Part shown: in pieces, positions 53,168 through 62,487 of the stretch | Numbering within the stretch: position 1 is the stretch's first letter | How the letters are laid out: every line of letters starts with the position of its first letter | Assembly (NCBI GenBank): GCA_963666875.2 | Contig: CAXXPU010000002.1 | Span: 21,628-85,627 of the forward strand | Length of the DNA: 64,000 nt | From: G963662655 sp963666875 | GTDB lineage: Bacteria > Cloacimonadota > Cloacimonadia > Cloacimonadales > JAIOQZ01 | Direction of reading: 5' to 3' | Notes under the pieces: model-generated | Databases searched by the model: none | What the model was told of the DNA's origin: nothing | Seen by the model: the letters and a program-made list of their open reading frames with translations, nothing else | Program-made: the position numbers and the translations under genes

Positions 53168-54478
53168 TTACTCCTTGGTTTCTTCAGTCTCTTCCGCTTC
53201 TTTTTTCGGAACCGGCACGATCTTCGAACCATCTTTCACCGTCTGCATGATCTTTTTCCGTACGATCGCATCACGGAAATCATCCGAATCGATCTGCTTC
53301 TGATACCGCTCGCGGTACTCTTCCGGTTTCAGATTCATGCTCTCGGCAAGTTCGTCGATCATTGCCGTTTTATCTTCTTCCGTAACGTCAATTTCAAGCA
53401 TCTGTTTCAGTTTATCAACGATATAATACTCCCGAACGTTACGCTCGGCAACAGGTATATACGCCGGAGCGATCTGCTCGACGGGCATGTTGTACTGTTT
53501 CGCCATCGATTCCGACATCTGGTAGGCGTAATTTTCCACGAAGTGTTTCGGCACGTCGAACTCGTTCGCCTTGATCAGCGCGGTGATTATCGCTTCTTCT
53601 TCACCCTGGCGGTTCTCGCGGTTGGTCTGATTCTGAAGCTCGCCCCGGATGCTTTCGCGCATGGCGTCCATCGACTCGAAATCGGCGTCCTTGGCAAATT
53701 CGTCATTCAGTTCGGGTAATACAAGCTGCTTCACCTGCTTGACCACGAAGCGGAATTTGTTCTCGGAATAATGTGCGCGAACCTCGTCCTTTTCATCTTC
53801 GCGTTGGTCGAAGAGTTCGGCTTCGCCTTCGTCGCCGGCCTTCATGCCCATAAGCTGATCGTTAAACGCTTTCGAGAAGGCATTCTTGCCCACTTCGATT
53901 TCACGCTCGATCGGCTTGATCTCTTCGTCCGGCAGCGATCCTTCTTCAGCGCCCTGGATATGCGGATTGAGGTAAATTTCCACATCTACGAAGGAGTTCT
54001 CGCCCACCGGCCCTTCCACCGGCTCGACGTTCCCCACTTCGCGGCGGGTCTTCTCGATGGTCTCATTCACCATCTCGTCGGTAACCTCATTCGCGTCGAA
54101 TTCGATCTCGAGGTCCTGGTACTTCAGTTCACCGAGTTCGGGCTTCACTTCGTATCGATAAGTCGCGACGAACGGCTTGTCCCGTTCCCATTCCCACTTC
54201 AGCGGTTCCGCTTCGGTGACGGGGTGAAGGTCTTCTTCCTTCAGCGCTTCCACGTAAAAATCTTTCAGCTTTTCGTTGATGAATTCTTCTTTCGCGCGTT
54301 CGCCGTAGAGGTTTTCGACCATAGCGATCGGCGCTTTGCCCTTACGGAAGCCAGGCACGACCGCGTACTTGCGGAATTGCCCGAGCATCTTCCGATATTC
54401 CTGCATCGCTTCTTCAGCCGGAACCGTGATGGTCAGCTCGTGCTCGCAGGATGTGATCTGCTTGATTTCTCTTTCCAC
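53168..54478 (-). CDS. tig: Trigger factor
   Basis: A 436-residue ribosome-associated chaperone and prolyl isomerase. The N-terminal ribosome-binding domain has the GFRKGKAPI signature (FRK). A PPIase-like domain (about 150-240) and a long helical C-terminal domain follow. GTG 54478 is preferred: GGAG lies eight bases upstream, and the N terminus then reads EREIKQITSCEHELTITV, matching the family. The frame opens at ATG 54499, which has no ribosome site. It heads the tig-clpP-clpX operon; tRNA-Leu lies just upstream. Confidence 0.93.
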   Translation of the reverse strand: MEREIKQITSCEHELTITVPAEEAMQEYRKMLGQFRKYAVVPGFRKGKAPIAMVENLYGERAKEEFINEKLKDFYVEALKEEDLHPVTEAEPLKWEWERDKPFVATYRYEVKPELGELKYQDLEIEFDANEVTDEMVNETIEKTRREVGNVEPVEGPVGENSFVDVEIYLNPHIQGAEEGSLPDEEIKPIEREIEVGKNAFSKAFNDQLMGMKAGDEGEAELFDQREDEKDEVRAHYSENKFRFVVKQVKQLVLPELNDEFAKDADFESMDAMRESIRGELQNQTNRENRQGEEEAIITALIKANEFDVPKHFVENYAYQMSESMAKQYNMPVEQIAPAYIPVAERNVREYYIVDKLKQMLEIDVTEEDKTAMIDELAESMNLKPEEYRERYQKQIDSDDFRDAIVRKKIMQTVKDGSKIVPVPKKEAEETEETKE

Positions 54479-54512
54479 TTTTTTATCTCCTGATGTCATG
54501 ATTTATATAATC

Positions 54513-54599
54513 TGGTGCGAAAGAGGGGATTTGAACCCCTACGAGATTTCTCCCACTGGATTCTAAGTCCAGCGCGTCTGCCAGTTCCGCCACTTTCGC
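54513..54599 (-). tRNA. tRNA-Leu (UAG anticodon)
   Basis: On the minus strand the sequence begins GCGAAAGTGGCGGAACTGGC and ends CTTTCGCACCA, so the acceptor stem is GCGAAAG/CTTTCGC with discriminator A and an encoded CCA. The anticodon arm CTGGA-CTTAGAA-TCCAG gives TAG. A long variable arm (GGGAGAAATCTC) and the TTCAAAT T-loop confirm a class II leucine tRNA. The length is 87 bases including CCA. Confidence 0.96.
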
Positions 54600-54673
54600 A
54601 ACCCATTGATATCATGGTTGGTAAGCGAATTTCAGAACGGTTATTATGTCAAGCGGAATCCGTACATAGAACG

Positions 54674-54702
54674 AAGAAAAGCGGCTCGGGCGCCGCTTTT
54701 CG
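54674..54702. terminator. Bidirectional terminator hairpin
   Basis: GAAAAGCGGC-TCGGG-CGCCGCTTTTC forms a strong stem with A/T-rich edges. It lies 21 bases after the stop of the TPR gene on the minus strand and would end that transcript before the tRNA. Confidence 0.75.
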
Positions 54703-54722
54703 TTCATTGTGGAATAGCTTGT

Positions 54723-55868
54723 TTATTGCATCTTCTTGAGCATATCTTCGTATTTTTTGACCAGATCGGCTTTCTTGAGCTCTTTCGCTGCCCAGTGGAG
54801 CAACTGTACCGGCTGCTTTTCATCCGGCTTCAGCTCGTGCCATTTACCTGCGTATTCCAGAACCTTATCGTACATTTTCTGATTGTTGAGAAGGTAACAG
54901 AGCGACATCAGATACTGATCGTTCTCCGGTTGAAGATCGGCAAGTCTGGTCAAAAACAGAACTCTCTTTTCAGGATCATTGAAATTCATCGCGTAATTGC
55001 TGGCGCTTACCAGAGCATCCGTGTTGTCAGGTTCCAGTTCAAGAACCTTCTGGAAGCTTTCATACGCGAGAGTATCTTTTTTCATATTCACATAGCAGAT
55101 CGCAAGATTGAACACGTGCGAAACGGAATCGGGCTGGGCAGCCATCATTTCCTGGTAAAGACCCGCAGCGTCCTGATAGCGTTTCAGATTGAACAGATTC
55201 GACGCGGCCGTATCCTTGAGTTCGATGCGGTCCGGGGCCTTGCGCGCAGCCGATACGATATGTTCGGCAGCCTTCTCCCGATCATTCTGCTTTAACGCGA
55301 TATTGTAAAGGAGCAAGTCGGCGTTGGCGTATTCGGGATCGATTACCAAAAGGCGTCTGATTGCTTCGGCCGCTTTGCCATATTCATCGATGTTGTAGTT
55401 CTCGAGTGCGATATTGTATATCCGAACGATACAAGCGGAAATCTTCAATTCACTGTCGTTCTTCACTTCCATGAAGGTCATTTCGTGTTTTTTGCCGTTT
55501 TCGTCCCTGAGCTGAATGCCGACCTCTTCCTTTTCGAGATTGACCTTGCCTTCAATCTGCTGAAGGGTGGAAACGCACTTCGTGTAGTACTCGTATGCCT
55601 TTTCGTAAAGGTCGATCTTGGTACTGTCCTGCGACGGCACTTTCCCGAAGAAGTAATATTCCGCGACGGTATAGAGCGACTCGATGTAATCTTCGTCCGC
55701 GATATCGTCTTCCTTCTCTATGTATTTCAGAAAGCTGTCCAGCGCCTTGTCGTAAACTCCATTGTTATTGTAAATCTTGGCACTGGAGAATTCTCCCCTG
55801 GCATGTAATGCGCCCAATACAAAGAGCAACAGCGTCGCCAATACGATCAGGTTTTTCTTTCGTAACAT
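54723..55868 (-). CDS. Exported TPR-repeat protein, unknown
   Basis: A 381-residue protein with a signal peptide (KKNLIVLATLLLFVLGALHA) and at least five tetratricopeptide-like helical repeats between about 150 and 375 (for example EYGKAAEAIRRLLVIDPEYA and LAYESFQKVLELEPDNTDAL). The N-terminal part (30-140) is also helical. It is likely a periplasmic scaffold or assembly protein; the partner is unknown. It is monocistronic, bounded downstream by a strong terminator. Confidence 0.82.
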   Translation of the reverse strand: MLRKKNLIVLATLLLFVLGALHARGEFSSAKIYNNNGVYDKALDSFLKYIEKEDDIADEDYIESLYTVAEYYFFGKVPSQDSTKIDLYEKAYEYYTKCVSTLQQIEGKVNLEKEEVGIQLRDENGKKHEMTFMEVKNDSELKISACIVRIYNIALENYNIDEYGKAAEAIRRLLVIDPEYANADLLLYNIALKQNDREKAAEHIVSAARKAPDRIELKDTAASNLFNLKRYQDAAGLYQEMMAAQPDSVSHVFNLAICYVNMKKDTLAYESFQKVLELEPDNTDALVSASNYAMNFNDPEKRVLFLTRLADLQPENDQYLMSLCYLLNNQKMYDKVLEYAGKWHELKPDEKQPVQLLHWAAKELKKADLVKKYEDMLKKMQ

Positions 55869-55908
55869 TGTAATCCTCCATCTATCATGTCATATCAAAC
55901 AATTAAGA

Positions 55909-55937
55909 ACTGCCGCAAGCCAAACGACCTGCGGCAA
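55909..55937. terminator. Weak hairpin downstream of sppA
   Basis: GCCGCAAG...CTTGCGGC-type pairing (GCCGCAAGCCAAACGACCTG, then CGGC) lies in the 180-base gap between sppA and the TPR gene. The T-tract is poor, so termination is only possible. Confidence 0.35.
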
Positions 55938-56047
55938 ATAAACGATCCATAGAGCTTTTTTAAAACCCGTTATTCGGTCAAGGATTTTTTCAGCCCGAGG
56001 CTTCCAGCCTTCGACATGAACTCGATTCAAATCCCCATAAAACGCAA

Positions 56048-57784
56048 TCAGTTACGTATTTCACACGGCATCAGAGCCTGAACCGGGTCGTCCTCCAGTA
56101 CGTGCAGAAGTATCTCCGCCTCGCTCCTCGTCTGCTCCGGCAGAAGCATTCGCATCAGCGACATCCGTGCAAGCGGGATATTGAGCTTGTCCCTCAGAAT
56201 CTCCTCGAACAGCGACCTCTTTTCCGGATAATAAACGGTGCCGAAGTCCTCCAGGTTCGCCATGATCGACGCCTTGACAATCGCGTCGTCGAGGGTGCCG
56301 ATCTCGTCGATCAGTCCCTTCTCCAGCGCCATCGAGCTTGTATAGACCTTGCCCTGCGCGAGATCCTCGACATCCGCGAACGCGATCTTGCGACCTTCCG
56401 AGACCCTCGTCTTGAATTCGTCATAGACGATCTGGATGTGATCCCGCATCGATCCCTTGAATTCCGGCGTGATGCCTTTCCACGGATTATACGGTTCGGC
56501 GTATTTACCGCGGGAGACGCCATCGCTCTTCAGTCCGATCATGTCGCCGGCGTCATCCAGAACAGGCAGCATGGCGATCACGCCGATGGAACCGGTGATC
56601 GTAGCCGGATCGGCATAGATGTAATCCGCTGGCGAGGAGATGTAATATCCGCCGGAAGCCGCGACACCGCCCATCGTGACGACGACCGGCATTCCGCCTT
56701 TCTTGAGCTCGAGGATGCGATTCCAGATTTTATCCGATTCGAGCGCGCTGCCGCCAGGGCTATTGACGCGGATCACCACCGCCTTGATCGTGCTGTCGTC
56801 CTCGATCGCGTCGAACACCTTATCCATCTTCTTCATGCTCAGGATTTCCTCTCCGAAGCTGTCGGAAGAACCGGCGATCATTCCTTCGGCATAGACTACC
56901 GCGACGTTGTTCAGCTTGGGCATGACGGGCTTGATGTTGTAGCGGGAGAACTTGATCAGTTGGTCGCTGTCGATCCCGAGATCCCGCATCAGGTCTTCCC
57001 GGTATTTCAATTCGTCGATCAGCTTGAACTCAATCGCCTGATCCGGCGTGATGAAGAAATTATCGCGACCTTCGTAAATTGTCTCCTTCAGCATTTCGTA
57101 GGTGAGTTCGTCCCGACGTTCGGCGATCTTTTCCAGCTTGTATTCATAGATCCCGTCGATGATCCCCTGAAGGTTCTTGCGCAGATAGGGTGACATCGAG
57201 TCACGCGAGAGATTCTCTCCAGCGCCTTTGTAGTCCCCCGCCTGGAATACCTCGAACCGAATCCCGATCTTCGACAGCATGGTCTTGTAGAAAAGCATGC
57301 TGCCGCCGGTACCGGTCAAGGTCAGCGCAGAAGATTTCGCCGGTGGCATATAGATCTTGTCGGCGTATGTTGCCAGGTAGTAGCTGCCGTCCGATCCGTT
57401 CTCCAGATAGGCATAGACCGGTTTCCCGGTTGCGCTGAACTGCCTGAGCGCTTTACCGATGCGATCGCGAATTACCGTGCCGGCCTGCGCCGAGTACGGT
57501 TCGAGCAGAATACCCTTGATGCGGTCATCCGTCTCCGCCTGGCGGATCGCCGAGACGATCTCGTGGCATGAGATCTGTCCCGTATCGGGCATGAACGTAT
57601 CGTCGTATTCTATGTACTCCTGCATGGAGCCATTCAGCGGCAGCCACAGCCAGGAATCGGACGCGACTTTCTTGTGACCCGTGTCCGGTATGATCGATGA
57701 TATACCGATTAGTGTCAGAAAAAACACCAGAATCAGGACGCCAACCGATGTCAGGCATCCCAGAAGAAACCATTTTCCCTTCAT
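56048..57784 (-). CDS. sppA: Signal peptide peptidase SppA, 67K type
   Basis: A 578-residue membrane-anchored serine protease of the long, duplicated type. An N-terminal membrane helix (about 5-28) precedes two ClpP-fold domains. The N-terminal domain holds the catalytic Lys in EVFQAGDYKGAGENL. The C-terminal domain holds the nucleophile Ser in GGVAASGGYYISSPADYIYA, followed by TGSIGV. It degrades cleaved signal peptides and possibly other membrane peptides. GAGGATACGAAC precedes the ATG. It is monocistronic. Confidence 0.93.
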   Translation of the reverse strand: MKGKWFLLGCLTSVGVLILVFFLTLIGISSIIPDTGHKKVASDSWLWLPLNGSMQEYIEYDDTFMPDTGQISCHEIVSAIRQAETDDRIKGILLEPYSAQAGTVIRDRIGKALRQFSATGKPVYAYLENGSDGSYYLATYADKIYMPPAKSSALTLTGTGGSMLFYKTMLSKIGIRFEVFQAGDYKGAGENLSRDSMSPYLRKNLQGIIDGIYEYKLEKIAERRDELTYEMLKETIYEGRDNFFITPDQAIEFKLIDELKYREDLMRDLGIDSDQLIKFSRYNIKPVMPKLNNVAVVYAEGMIAGSSDSFGEEILSMKKMDKVFDAIEDDSTIKAVVIRVNSPGGSALESDKIWNRILELKKGGMPVVVTMGGVAASGGYYISSPADYIYADPATITGSIGVIAMLPVLDDAGDMIGLKSDGVSRGKYAEPYNPWKGITPEFKGSMRDHIQIVYDEFKTRVSEGRKIAFADVEDLAQGKVYTSSMALEKGLIDEIGTLDDAIVKASIMANLEDFGTVYYPEKRSLFEEILRDKLNIPLARMSLMRMLLPEQTRSEAEILLHVLEDDPVQALMPCEIRN

Positions 57785-57822
57785 GTTCGTATCCTCTTGT
57801 TATGTGTAGATTTTCTTTTCTT

Positions 57823-57874
57823 GTGTAGGGGCAACCCTCTGTCAGGCTGTGTGAAAATAAATCTGTGTGGTTGC
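57823..57874. repeat. TGTAGGGGC hairpin interrupted by CAGGCTGTGTG sequence
   Basis: TGTAGGGGCAACCCTCTG and GTGGTTGC are the two arms of the hairpin seen intact at 2979-3006. Here they are separated by about 23 bases containing CAGGCTGTGTGAAAATAAAT, which resembles one end of the IS1182-like repeats. It appears to be a solo end or excision scar. Confidence 0.6.
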
Positions 57875-57897
57875 TTTGTATTTAGTTCCCATTAGAA

Positions 57898-57988
57898 ATC
57901 CCCCCTTTGTCCCCCCTTGTCAGGGGGGTGAAAAGATAGCAAACCATCGTTCCCTCACCCCCCTGACAAGGGGGGACAAAGGGGGGTT
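57898..57988. repeat. C-rich palindromic repeat
   Basis: Arms CCCCCCTTTGTCCCCCCTTG (left) and the exact inverse (right) surround a 38-base centre. It is a third copy of the family at 3126-3232 and 48004-48144. It lies between sppA and the NtrC-type gene; no coding potential is seen in the 257-base gap. Confidence 0.85.
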
Positions 57989-58041
57989 ATTTCCGGGGAA
58001 TTCCAGACAATCGGGATAACTCCATTCAACCCGACGTCAGT

Positions 58042-59397
58042 TTATTCTTCGTCCTGAAAAATATCAAGCTCTTTCAGTTTCCGGGATAGATTGCTCTGGT
58101 GAAGAGAGAGGGCTTTTGCAGTGTTGGAAATATGGTTGTCAAACTTGGATAGCTGTGCTTTGAGGTATCGGGTCTCGAATTCCTTCTTCTTGTCGTTGAA
58201 GGGTAGGGTGTCCTGCCAGAAATTGGTGTCACAATCCGTCTTTTCCGATCCCTCGACCGGCAGGTTTTCCGGCATGATGGTCTGATCTTCCACCAGGATA
58301 TAGATACGTTCGATCAGGTTCCGCAGTTCGCGGACATTCCCCGGAAAGCGCCAGGTTTTCAGTTCGTTGATGGTCTTCGAATCGAATTCTTTTTCCGGAA
58401 CGTTCAGTTCCTGCGCGAAGAAATGGGAAAAGTACCGGATCAGGATGGGGATATCGCTGGTACGCTCACGTAGCGGCGGACAGAAGACCGGCACCACGTT
58501 GAGCCGGTAGAAGAGATCCTCGCGGAAATACCCTTCCCGCACCATCTGGTTGAGATCCTTATGTGTCGCGGCGATGATCCGCGCATCGATCTTGCGTGTG
58601 CTGGTGCTGCCGACGCGCTCGAACTCCCCTTCCTGCATTACGCGCAGAATCTTCGCCTGCGCCGAGAGCGACATATCGCCGATCTCGTCCAGGAATATGG
58701 TTCCGCCGTCGGCCTCTTCGAGCTTGCCGCGCTTGGTCTTGATCGCGCCGGTAAAAGCACCCTTCTCGTAACCGAAAAGCTCACTCTCGACCAGCTCCGT
58801 GGGAATAGCAGCCGAATTGAACTTGATGAACGGCTTATCCGCTCTGCGACTCTGGCTGTGGATGGCGTAGGCGACAAGCTCCTTGCCGGTGCCGCTCTCG
58901 CCCTGGATGAGCACCTTCGAATTACTGCCCGACACCTTACGGATGATTTCTCTAAGCTTGAGCATCCCCTCGCTTTCGCCCACCAGACGATAGCCTTCCT
59001 CGAGATTGGATTTGAACCTGCGGTACTCGCGGTTGATGGAGCCGAATTCGAGCGCCTTTTTCACCGCCAGCTTGACCTTGGGCAAGCTTAGCGGTTTCTC
59101 CAGAAAGTCGAACGCGCCCAGCTTGATGGCGCGCACCGCTTCGCTGATCCCGCTGTGACCGGATATCATGATCACCCCGATCGTTTTATCGTAATGAAGG
59201 ATCTTCTCGAGCGTTTCCAGGCCATCCATGCCGTCCATCTGCACATCGAGCAGGATCACGTCCGGATCGAACTTCTCCAGCTTGACCAGTCCTTCAAGCC
59301 CGTTTTCGGCTACTTCGCAAAAATAGCCCTCGTCGTTCATGATGCTGCACAGGGTGTTTCGGATGTTCGGTTCGTCATCGATGATAAGTATGTTCAT
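58042..59397 (-). CDS. NtrC-family sigma-54-dependent response regulator
   Basis: A 451-residue activator. The receiver domain has phospho-acceptor D51 in VILLDVQMD and a C-terminal EKPLSL Lys. The AAA+ domain (about 135-375) has Walker A GESGTGKE, the sigma-54-contact loop GAFTGA (in GYEKGAFTGAIK), Walker B GGTIFLDEIGD and the R-finger region FREDLFYRLNV. The C-terminal Fis-type helix-turn-helix ends near NTAKALSLHQSNLSRKLKEL. GGAGGAATATC precedes the ATG. Its start overlaps the kinase gene by 23 bases, so it is an NtrX/ZraR-like partner of that kinase. Sigma-54 sites at 33796 and 62488 are candidate targets. Confidence 0.95.
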   Translation of the reverse strand: MNILIIDDEPNIRNTLCSIMNDEGYFCEVAENGLEGLVKLEKFDPDVILLDVQMDGMDGLETLEKILHYDKTIGVIMISGHSGISEAVRAIKLGAFDFLEKPLSLPKVKLAVKKALEFGSINREYRRFKSNLEEGYRLVGESEGMLKLREIIRKVSGSNSKVLIQGESGTGKELVAYAIHSQSRRADKPFIKFNSAAIPTELVESELFGYEKGAFTGAIKTKRGKLEEADGGTIFLDEIGDMSLSAQAKILRVMQEGEFERVGSTSTRKIDARIIAATHKDLNQMVREGYFREDLFYRLNVVPVFCPPLRERTSDIPILIRYFSHFFAQELNVPEKEFDSKTINELKTWRFPGNVRELRNLIERIYILVEDQTIMPENLPVEGSEKTDCDTNFWQDTLPFNDKKKEFETRYLKAQLSKFDNHISNTAKALSLHQSNLSRKLKELDIFQDEE

Positions 59398-60547
59398 GAT
59401 ATTCCTCCATGATCAATTCAAAGCGCGTCTCTTCGTTCGGTGTCGATTTCGCGCGGACCACGCCGTGGTTGACCTCTGTCAGGCGTTTGACCAACGCGAG
59501 CCCCAGGCCGGTTCCACGCTGCTTGCGGGTGAAATAGGGATCGAATATGCGAGAAATATCCTCCTGCTTGATGCCCTTGCCGTGATCGATGACCTCCAGC
59601 ACAAGATAACTGCGACTGCTGAATAGGTTGATCGCGATCTCGCCGTCCGCGGGGGAAGCGTCGATGGCGTTCTGCAGGATGTTGGTAAAAATCTGGTAGA
59701 AATGGGTGCGGTCGAACTGGATTTTACGGTCGTGCACCAGATCGGTCGTAAGCTTGAAGTCGTGCTGATACGAGCGTAGAATCTCCTGGATCGCCACCGC
59801 CGGATCGAATACCTCGGGCTGCGGCGTGGAAGCCTTGGCAAACGTTGAGAACTCTTGCACGAGTTTTCGCAAGTTGTTGACCTCCTGCCGGATGACGGAG
59901 GAGGATTCGGGAAAGATTTCGTAGAAACGATCGCGATCGAGCTCGTATTTTTCTTCCATACGTTGAATCGCGAGCTGAATGGGTGTGAGCGGATTCTTGA
60001 TCTCGTGGGCAAGGATGCGCGACATTTCCTTCCAGATCATCTCCTTTTCCGCCTGCAAAAGTTTCCGTTGTGTAGTCTCGAGCTGCCGGCTCATCTCGTT
60101 GAATGACTGCTTGAGTCTTCGCATCTCGTCGGTTCCAGATTCGGGAAGCCGGACATTGTAATCACCTTCGCGGATCTTCTCTGTGGCGTTGCGCATCTGT
60201 TGAAGCGGACGAGTCAGATAAGTGAAAATGAAGATGAACACGGTAATCGAAACGATCGAGATGATCAATAGAACCAGTGAGAAATAGCGCTGCATATCGA
60301 CCTGCACCGCGCGGATACCGGCGATCGAATCGTTCAGGCGTTGAAAATACTGCCCAGCCGCCGTGCTATCCGATTTCGTCTCGAAGACCATGTTGGGAAA
60401 CAGGTTTTCGGTGGACATGTGCCGGAAGATCTCGTCCATTCTGTCTTGGTGAGAAATGAAAAAGCGGTTCAGCACCAGCAGACTCAGCAGATAGAGCGCG
60501 ATGAAGACCACGAATACGGAAAATCGCAGACCGAGCCTAATTTTCAT
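59375..60547 (-). CDS. NtrY-like sensor histidine kinase
   Basis: A 390-residue kinase with two membrane helices (about 8-28 and 88-110), a short extracytoplasmic loop, a HAMP domain (about 112-165), a HisKA helix with the phospho-His in SRILAHEIKNPLTPIQLA, and an HATPase domain (N-box FTNILQNAIDA, G1 DHGKGI, G2 GTGLGLALVK). The HEIKNPLTPIQ box is that of NtrY-type kinases. It overlaps the DUF4390-like gene by 11 bases and the NtrC gene by 23, so all three are translationally coupled. Confidence 0.94.
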   Translation of the reverse strand: MKIRLGLRFSVFVVFIALYLLSLLVLNRFFISHQDRMDEIFRHMSTENLFPNMVFETKSDSTAAGQYFQRLNDSIAGIRAVQVDMQRYFSLVLLIISIVSITVFIFIFTYLTRPLQQMRNATEKIREGDYNVRLPESGTDEMRRLKQSFNEMSRQLETTQRKLLQAEKEMIWKEMSRILAHEIKNPLTPIQLAIQRMEEKYELDRDRFYEIFPESSSVIRQEVNNLRKLVQEFSTFAKASTPQPEVFDPAVAIQEILRSYQHDFKLTTDLVHDRKIQFDRTHFYQIFTNILQNAIDASPADGEIAINLFSSRSYLVLEVIDHGKGIKQEDISRIFDPYFTRKQRGTGLGLALVKRLTEVNHGVVRAKSTPNEETRFELIMEEYHEHTYHR

Positions 60548-61100
60548 CCGGATAACCCCACACGAATTTTTGACGCGCCAACGGACGCCTGTTATGCCAG
60601 AGATTCATCAGATCGAACTCCTCGTCCGTCGATTCGAGGTGAAGTTTTGTCAGGAAGCCGCTGACCACCACATCGAACTCATCTCCCTTATTGTATTGGG
60701 GAGGAACTTCCCATTTGCAGTAGAATCCGCGGATCGCCTCAACGACCTCCTGGTGCGTCTCCAGCGTGATCAATTCCTCGGTTTCCTGAATGAATACAGT
60801 ATAGTAATGTAAGAGAGGATCGTATTTGACGCGATGAGCGTAATATATCTCGTCAACGACATAACGATCGTAGTGTATCTGAATGATGAACCACACGTTG
60901 ATCGGCTTGCCGCACCGGAAGAATTCCTCGAAATCGTTATCGAAGGCATCTTGCAGGCTGGCGGATATCTGAACTTCGTGTTGCTCCTGCTGCAGGACGA
61001 TTCCGTCGAATTTCGCGAAATTGCCCTTGTACGACGAGAACAGCATCGAAGTTAAAGTTACCACACCTGTTATAAATTTTTGTCCGAACGCCCCGAACAT
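60537..61100 (-). CDS. DUF4390-like protein upstream of NtrY/NtrX pair
   Basis: A 187-residue protein with an N-terminal signal or anchor segment. The central region (ISASLQDAFDNDFEEFFRCG, then HYDRYVVDEIYYAHRVKYDPLLHYYTVF) resembles DUF4390, which is often encoded before ntrY-ntrX in proteobacteria. It is presumably periplasmic and may act as a sensor accessory to the kinase. ATG 61100 is preferred over an in-frame GTG at 61127, which has no ribosome site. The similarity was judged by pattern only, so the family name is tentative. Confidence 0.65.
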   Translation of the reverse strand: MFGAFGQKFITGVVTLTSMLFSSYKGNFAKFDGIVLQQEQHEVQISASLQDAFDNDFEEFFRCGKPINVWFIIQIHYDRYVVDEIYYAHRVKYDPLLHYYTVFIQETEELITLETHQEVVEAIRGFYCKWEVPPQYNKGDEFDVVVSGFLTKLHLESTDEEFDLMNLWHNRRPLARQKFVWGYPDEN

Positions 61101-61174
61101 TGTATCCACCCGTTGTTTGATTCTCACGCACGATCGCGTCTGGCTCGATTACGTCAAGTTCTTCCTTGCTCACG

Positions 61175-61212
61175 AAAAAGGGATAACGGGTGTTTCAGGC
61201 AGAAACACCCGC
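61175..61212 (-). terminator. Terminator after PDZ-barrel gene
   Basis: On the minus strand GCGGGTGTTT-CTGCCTG-AAACACCCG is followed by TTATCCCTTTTT. It lies between the PDZ gene and the DUF4390-like gene, so the kinase-activator genes may be attenuated or have their own promoter. Confidence 0.65.
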
Positions 61213-61234
61213 TGTGAGAAGAGAGTTGGAGGGT

Positions 61235-62437
61235 TTAAAATCCGAGCCATGGTCCGATGCTGAACGTCAGACCGTTGTAGGAAGTATTCGGTGAATCTTC
61301 CATGTCAAAACTCTTGTCCATCATCTTGGCCTTCCATCCCGAGTGCCAGGAATAGCCGAACATATAACCCGCTTCAGCACGGATTCTCAGCCAGTCCAGG
61401 ATTTTCCAGTATGTTGCCACACGCGGATGGAAGATGATATATTCTTTCTTCAGTTCGAGTTGATTGTTACCGTTCATGTCCATGCCGTCCGAGATGTTCT
61501 CCCAGGAGACGTCACCGGCCTGGGAAGATGTTTGCGTAACCTTGATCATGGATTCGCTCTTGCCCACGGTAAACCCGATCGATGTCGTCAGCCAGCTTGC
61601 CAGTCGGAAGCGGCGATCGAGGCTTACGCCCCAGTAGTTTGTCCAGTAGCGAAGCTTGCGCGTGGTCTGGACGCTGTCGGCCGTCACATAATTACGCGAG
61701 CGGCTCAGCTCGGGATACCAGCAATAGGTACCGCCGAGGTAGAATTTCTTGCCAACGTGGAAATTGCCATGGAATCCATGCATGAACATGCCGTTGTCGT
61801 CAAGATCGCTGAAGCCGAATTCGTTCATGATATGATTCACATCATCCATATCAGGACGATAGATTTGCGGCGTCCATCCGAAGCCGCCGTGACCGGTCTC
61901 TTTGGAATCTTCGCCATAATCGCCCAGAGTGAAGTATTCGTCCTCGATCGTGACTCCTCTACCGCCGAAAACGAAATCGATTTCTTTCTCTTCACCCACG
62001 CGGAAAATCGTCAGTTTCGCCTTGTCGCCGGGAGAGTATTCTTTCAGGACACGAGTGAACGTCTTATAGTCATCCATTTCGTGATCGTCGATTTTCATCA
62101 GGATATCGTTGGCCATGAGGTTGAATTTCTGGGCGGGAGAGTTGCTGGAAATCCGGTTGATGATAATTCCGTAGCTACCGGTATATTTCAATTCTCTTGC
62201 CTTCGACAGGCTGAGATCCGCGGCATACACTCCCATGTAGGCCCTGCTGGATCCGCTGGTTGTTGTCCGTACGACTACATTCCCACTATCCTTGAGCCTA
62301 TCCAACTCGACATGCACTTCATTAATTTCCTCATCAAGCTCCTGCATGGTTTCGTTCATCTCCTGATCCACCTCGGTCTGTGCCGACAATCCCCATACAG
62401 TCAGCAGCAGGACAATGATCAAAATACTGCGTCTCAT
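61235..62437 (-). CDS. Exported PDZ-domain protein with C-terminal beta-barrel-like region
   Basis: A 400-residue protein. ATG 62437 follows GGAGGATT and opens a signal peptide (RRSILIIVLLLTVWGLSAQ). A short coiled coil (20-50) leads to a PDZ domain (about 62-155: YMGVYAADLSLSKA, GIIINRISSNSPAQKFNL, NDILMKIDDHEMDD). No protease domain is present. The C-terminal 200 residues alternate aromatic and polar strands (GKKFYLGGTYCWYPELSRS, WGVSLDRRFRLA) and end in WLGF, like an outer-membrane barrel with a C-terminal Phe. It may sense or bind misfolded outer-membrane proteins. A sigma-54 site lies 51 bases upstream. Confidence 0.75.
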   Translation of the reverse strand: MRRSILIIVLLLTVWGLSAQTEVDQEMNETMQELDEEINEVHVELDRLKDSGNVVVRTTTSGSSRAYMGVYAADLSLSKARELKYTGSYGIIINRISSNSPAQKFNLMANDILMKIDDHEMDDYKTFTRVLKEYSPGDKAKLTIFRVGEEKEIDFVFGGRGVTIEDEYFTLGDYGEDSKETGHGGFGWTPQIYRPDMDDVNHIMNEFGFSDLDDNGMFMHGFHGNFHVGKKFYLGGTYCWYPELSRSRNYVTADSVQTTRKLRYWTNYWGVSLDRRFRLASWLTTSIGFTVGKSESMIKVTQTSSQAGDVSWENISDGMDMNGNNQLELKKEYIIFHPRVATYWKILDWLRIRAEAGYMFGYSWHSGWKAKMMDKSFDMEDSPNTSYNGLTFSIGPWLGF

Positions 62438-62487
62438 GAAATCCTCCTTTCCGTCGTAGCATATTTTGCATTCGAGCTTCCAATAAT

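Noticed and set aside
54479..54499. ATG 54499 as start of trigger factor
   Set aside because: No ribosome site upstream and seven extra residues not found in the family; GTG 54478 has GGAG at good spacing. Not excluded with certainty.
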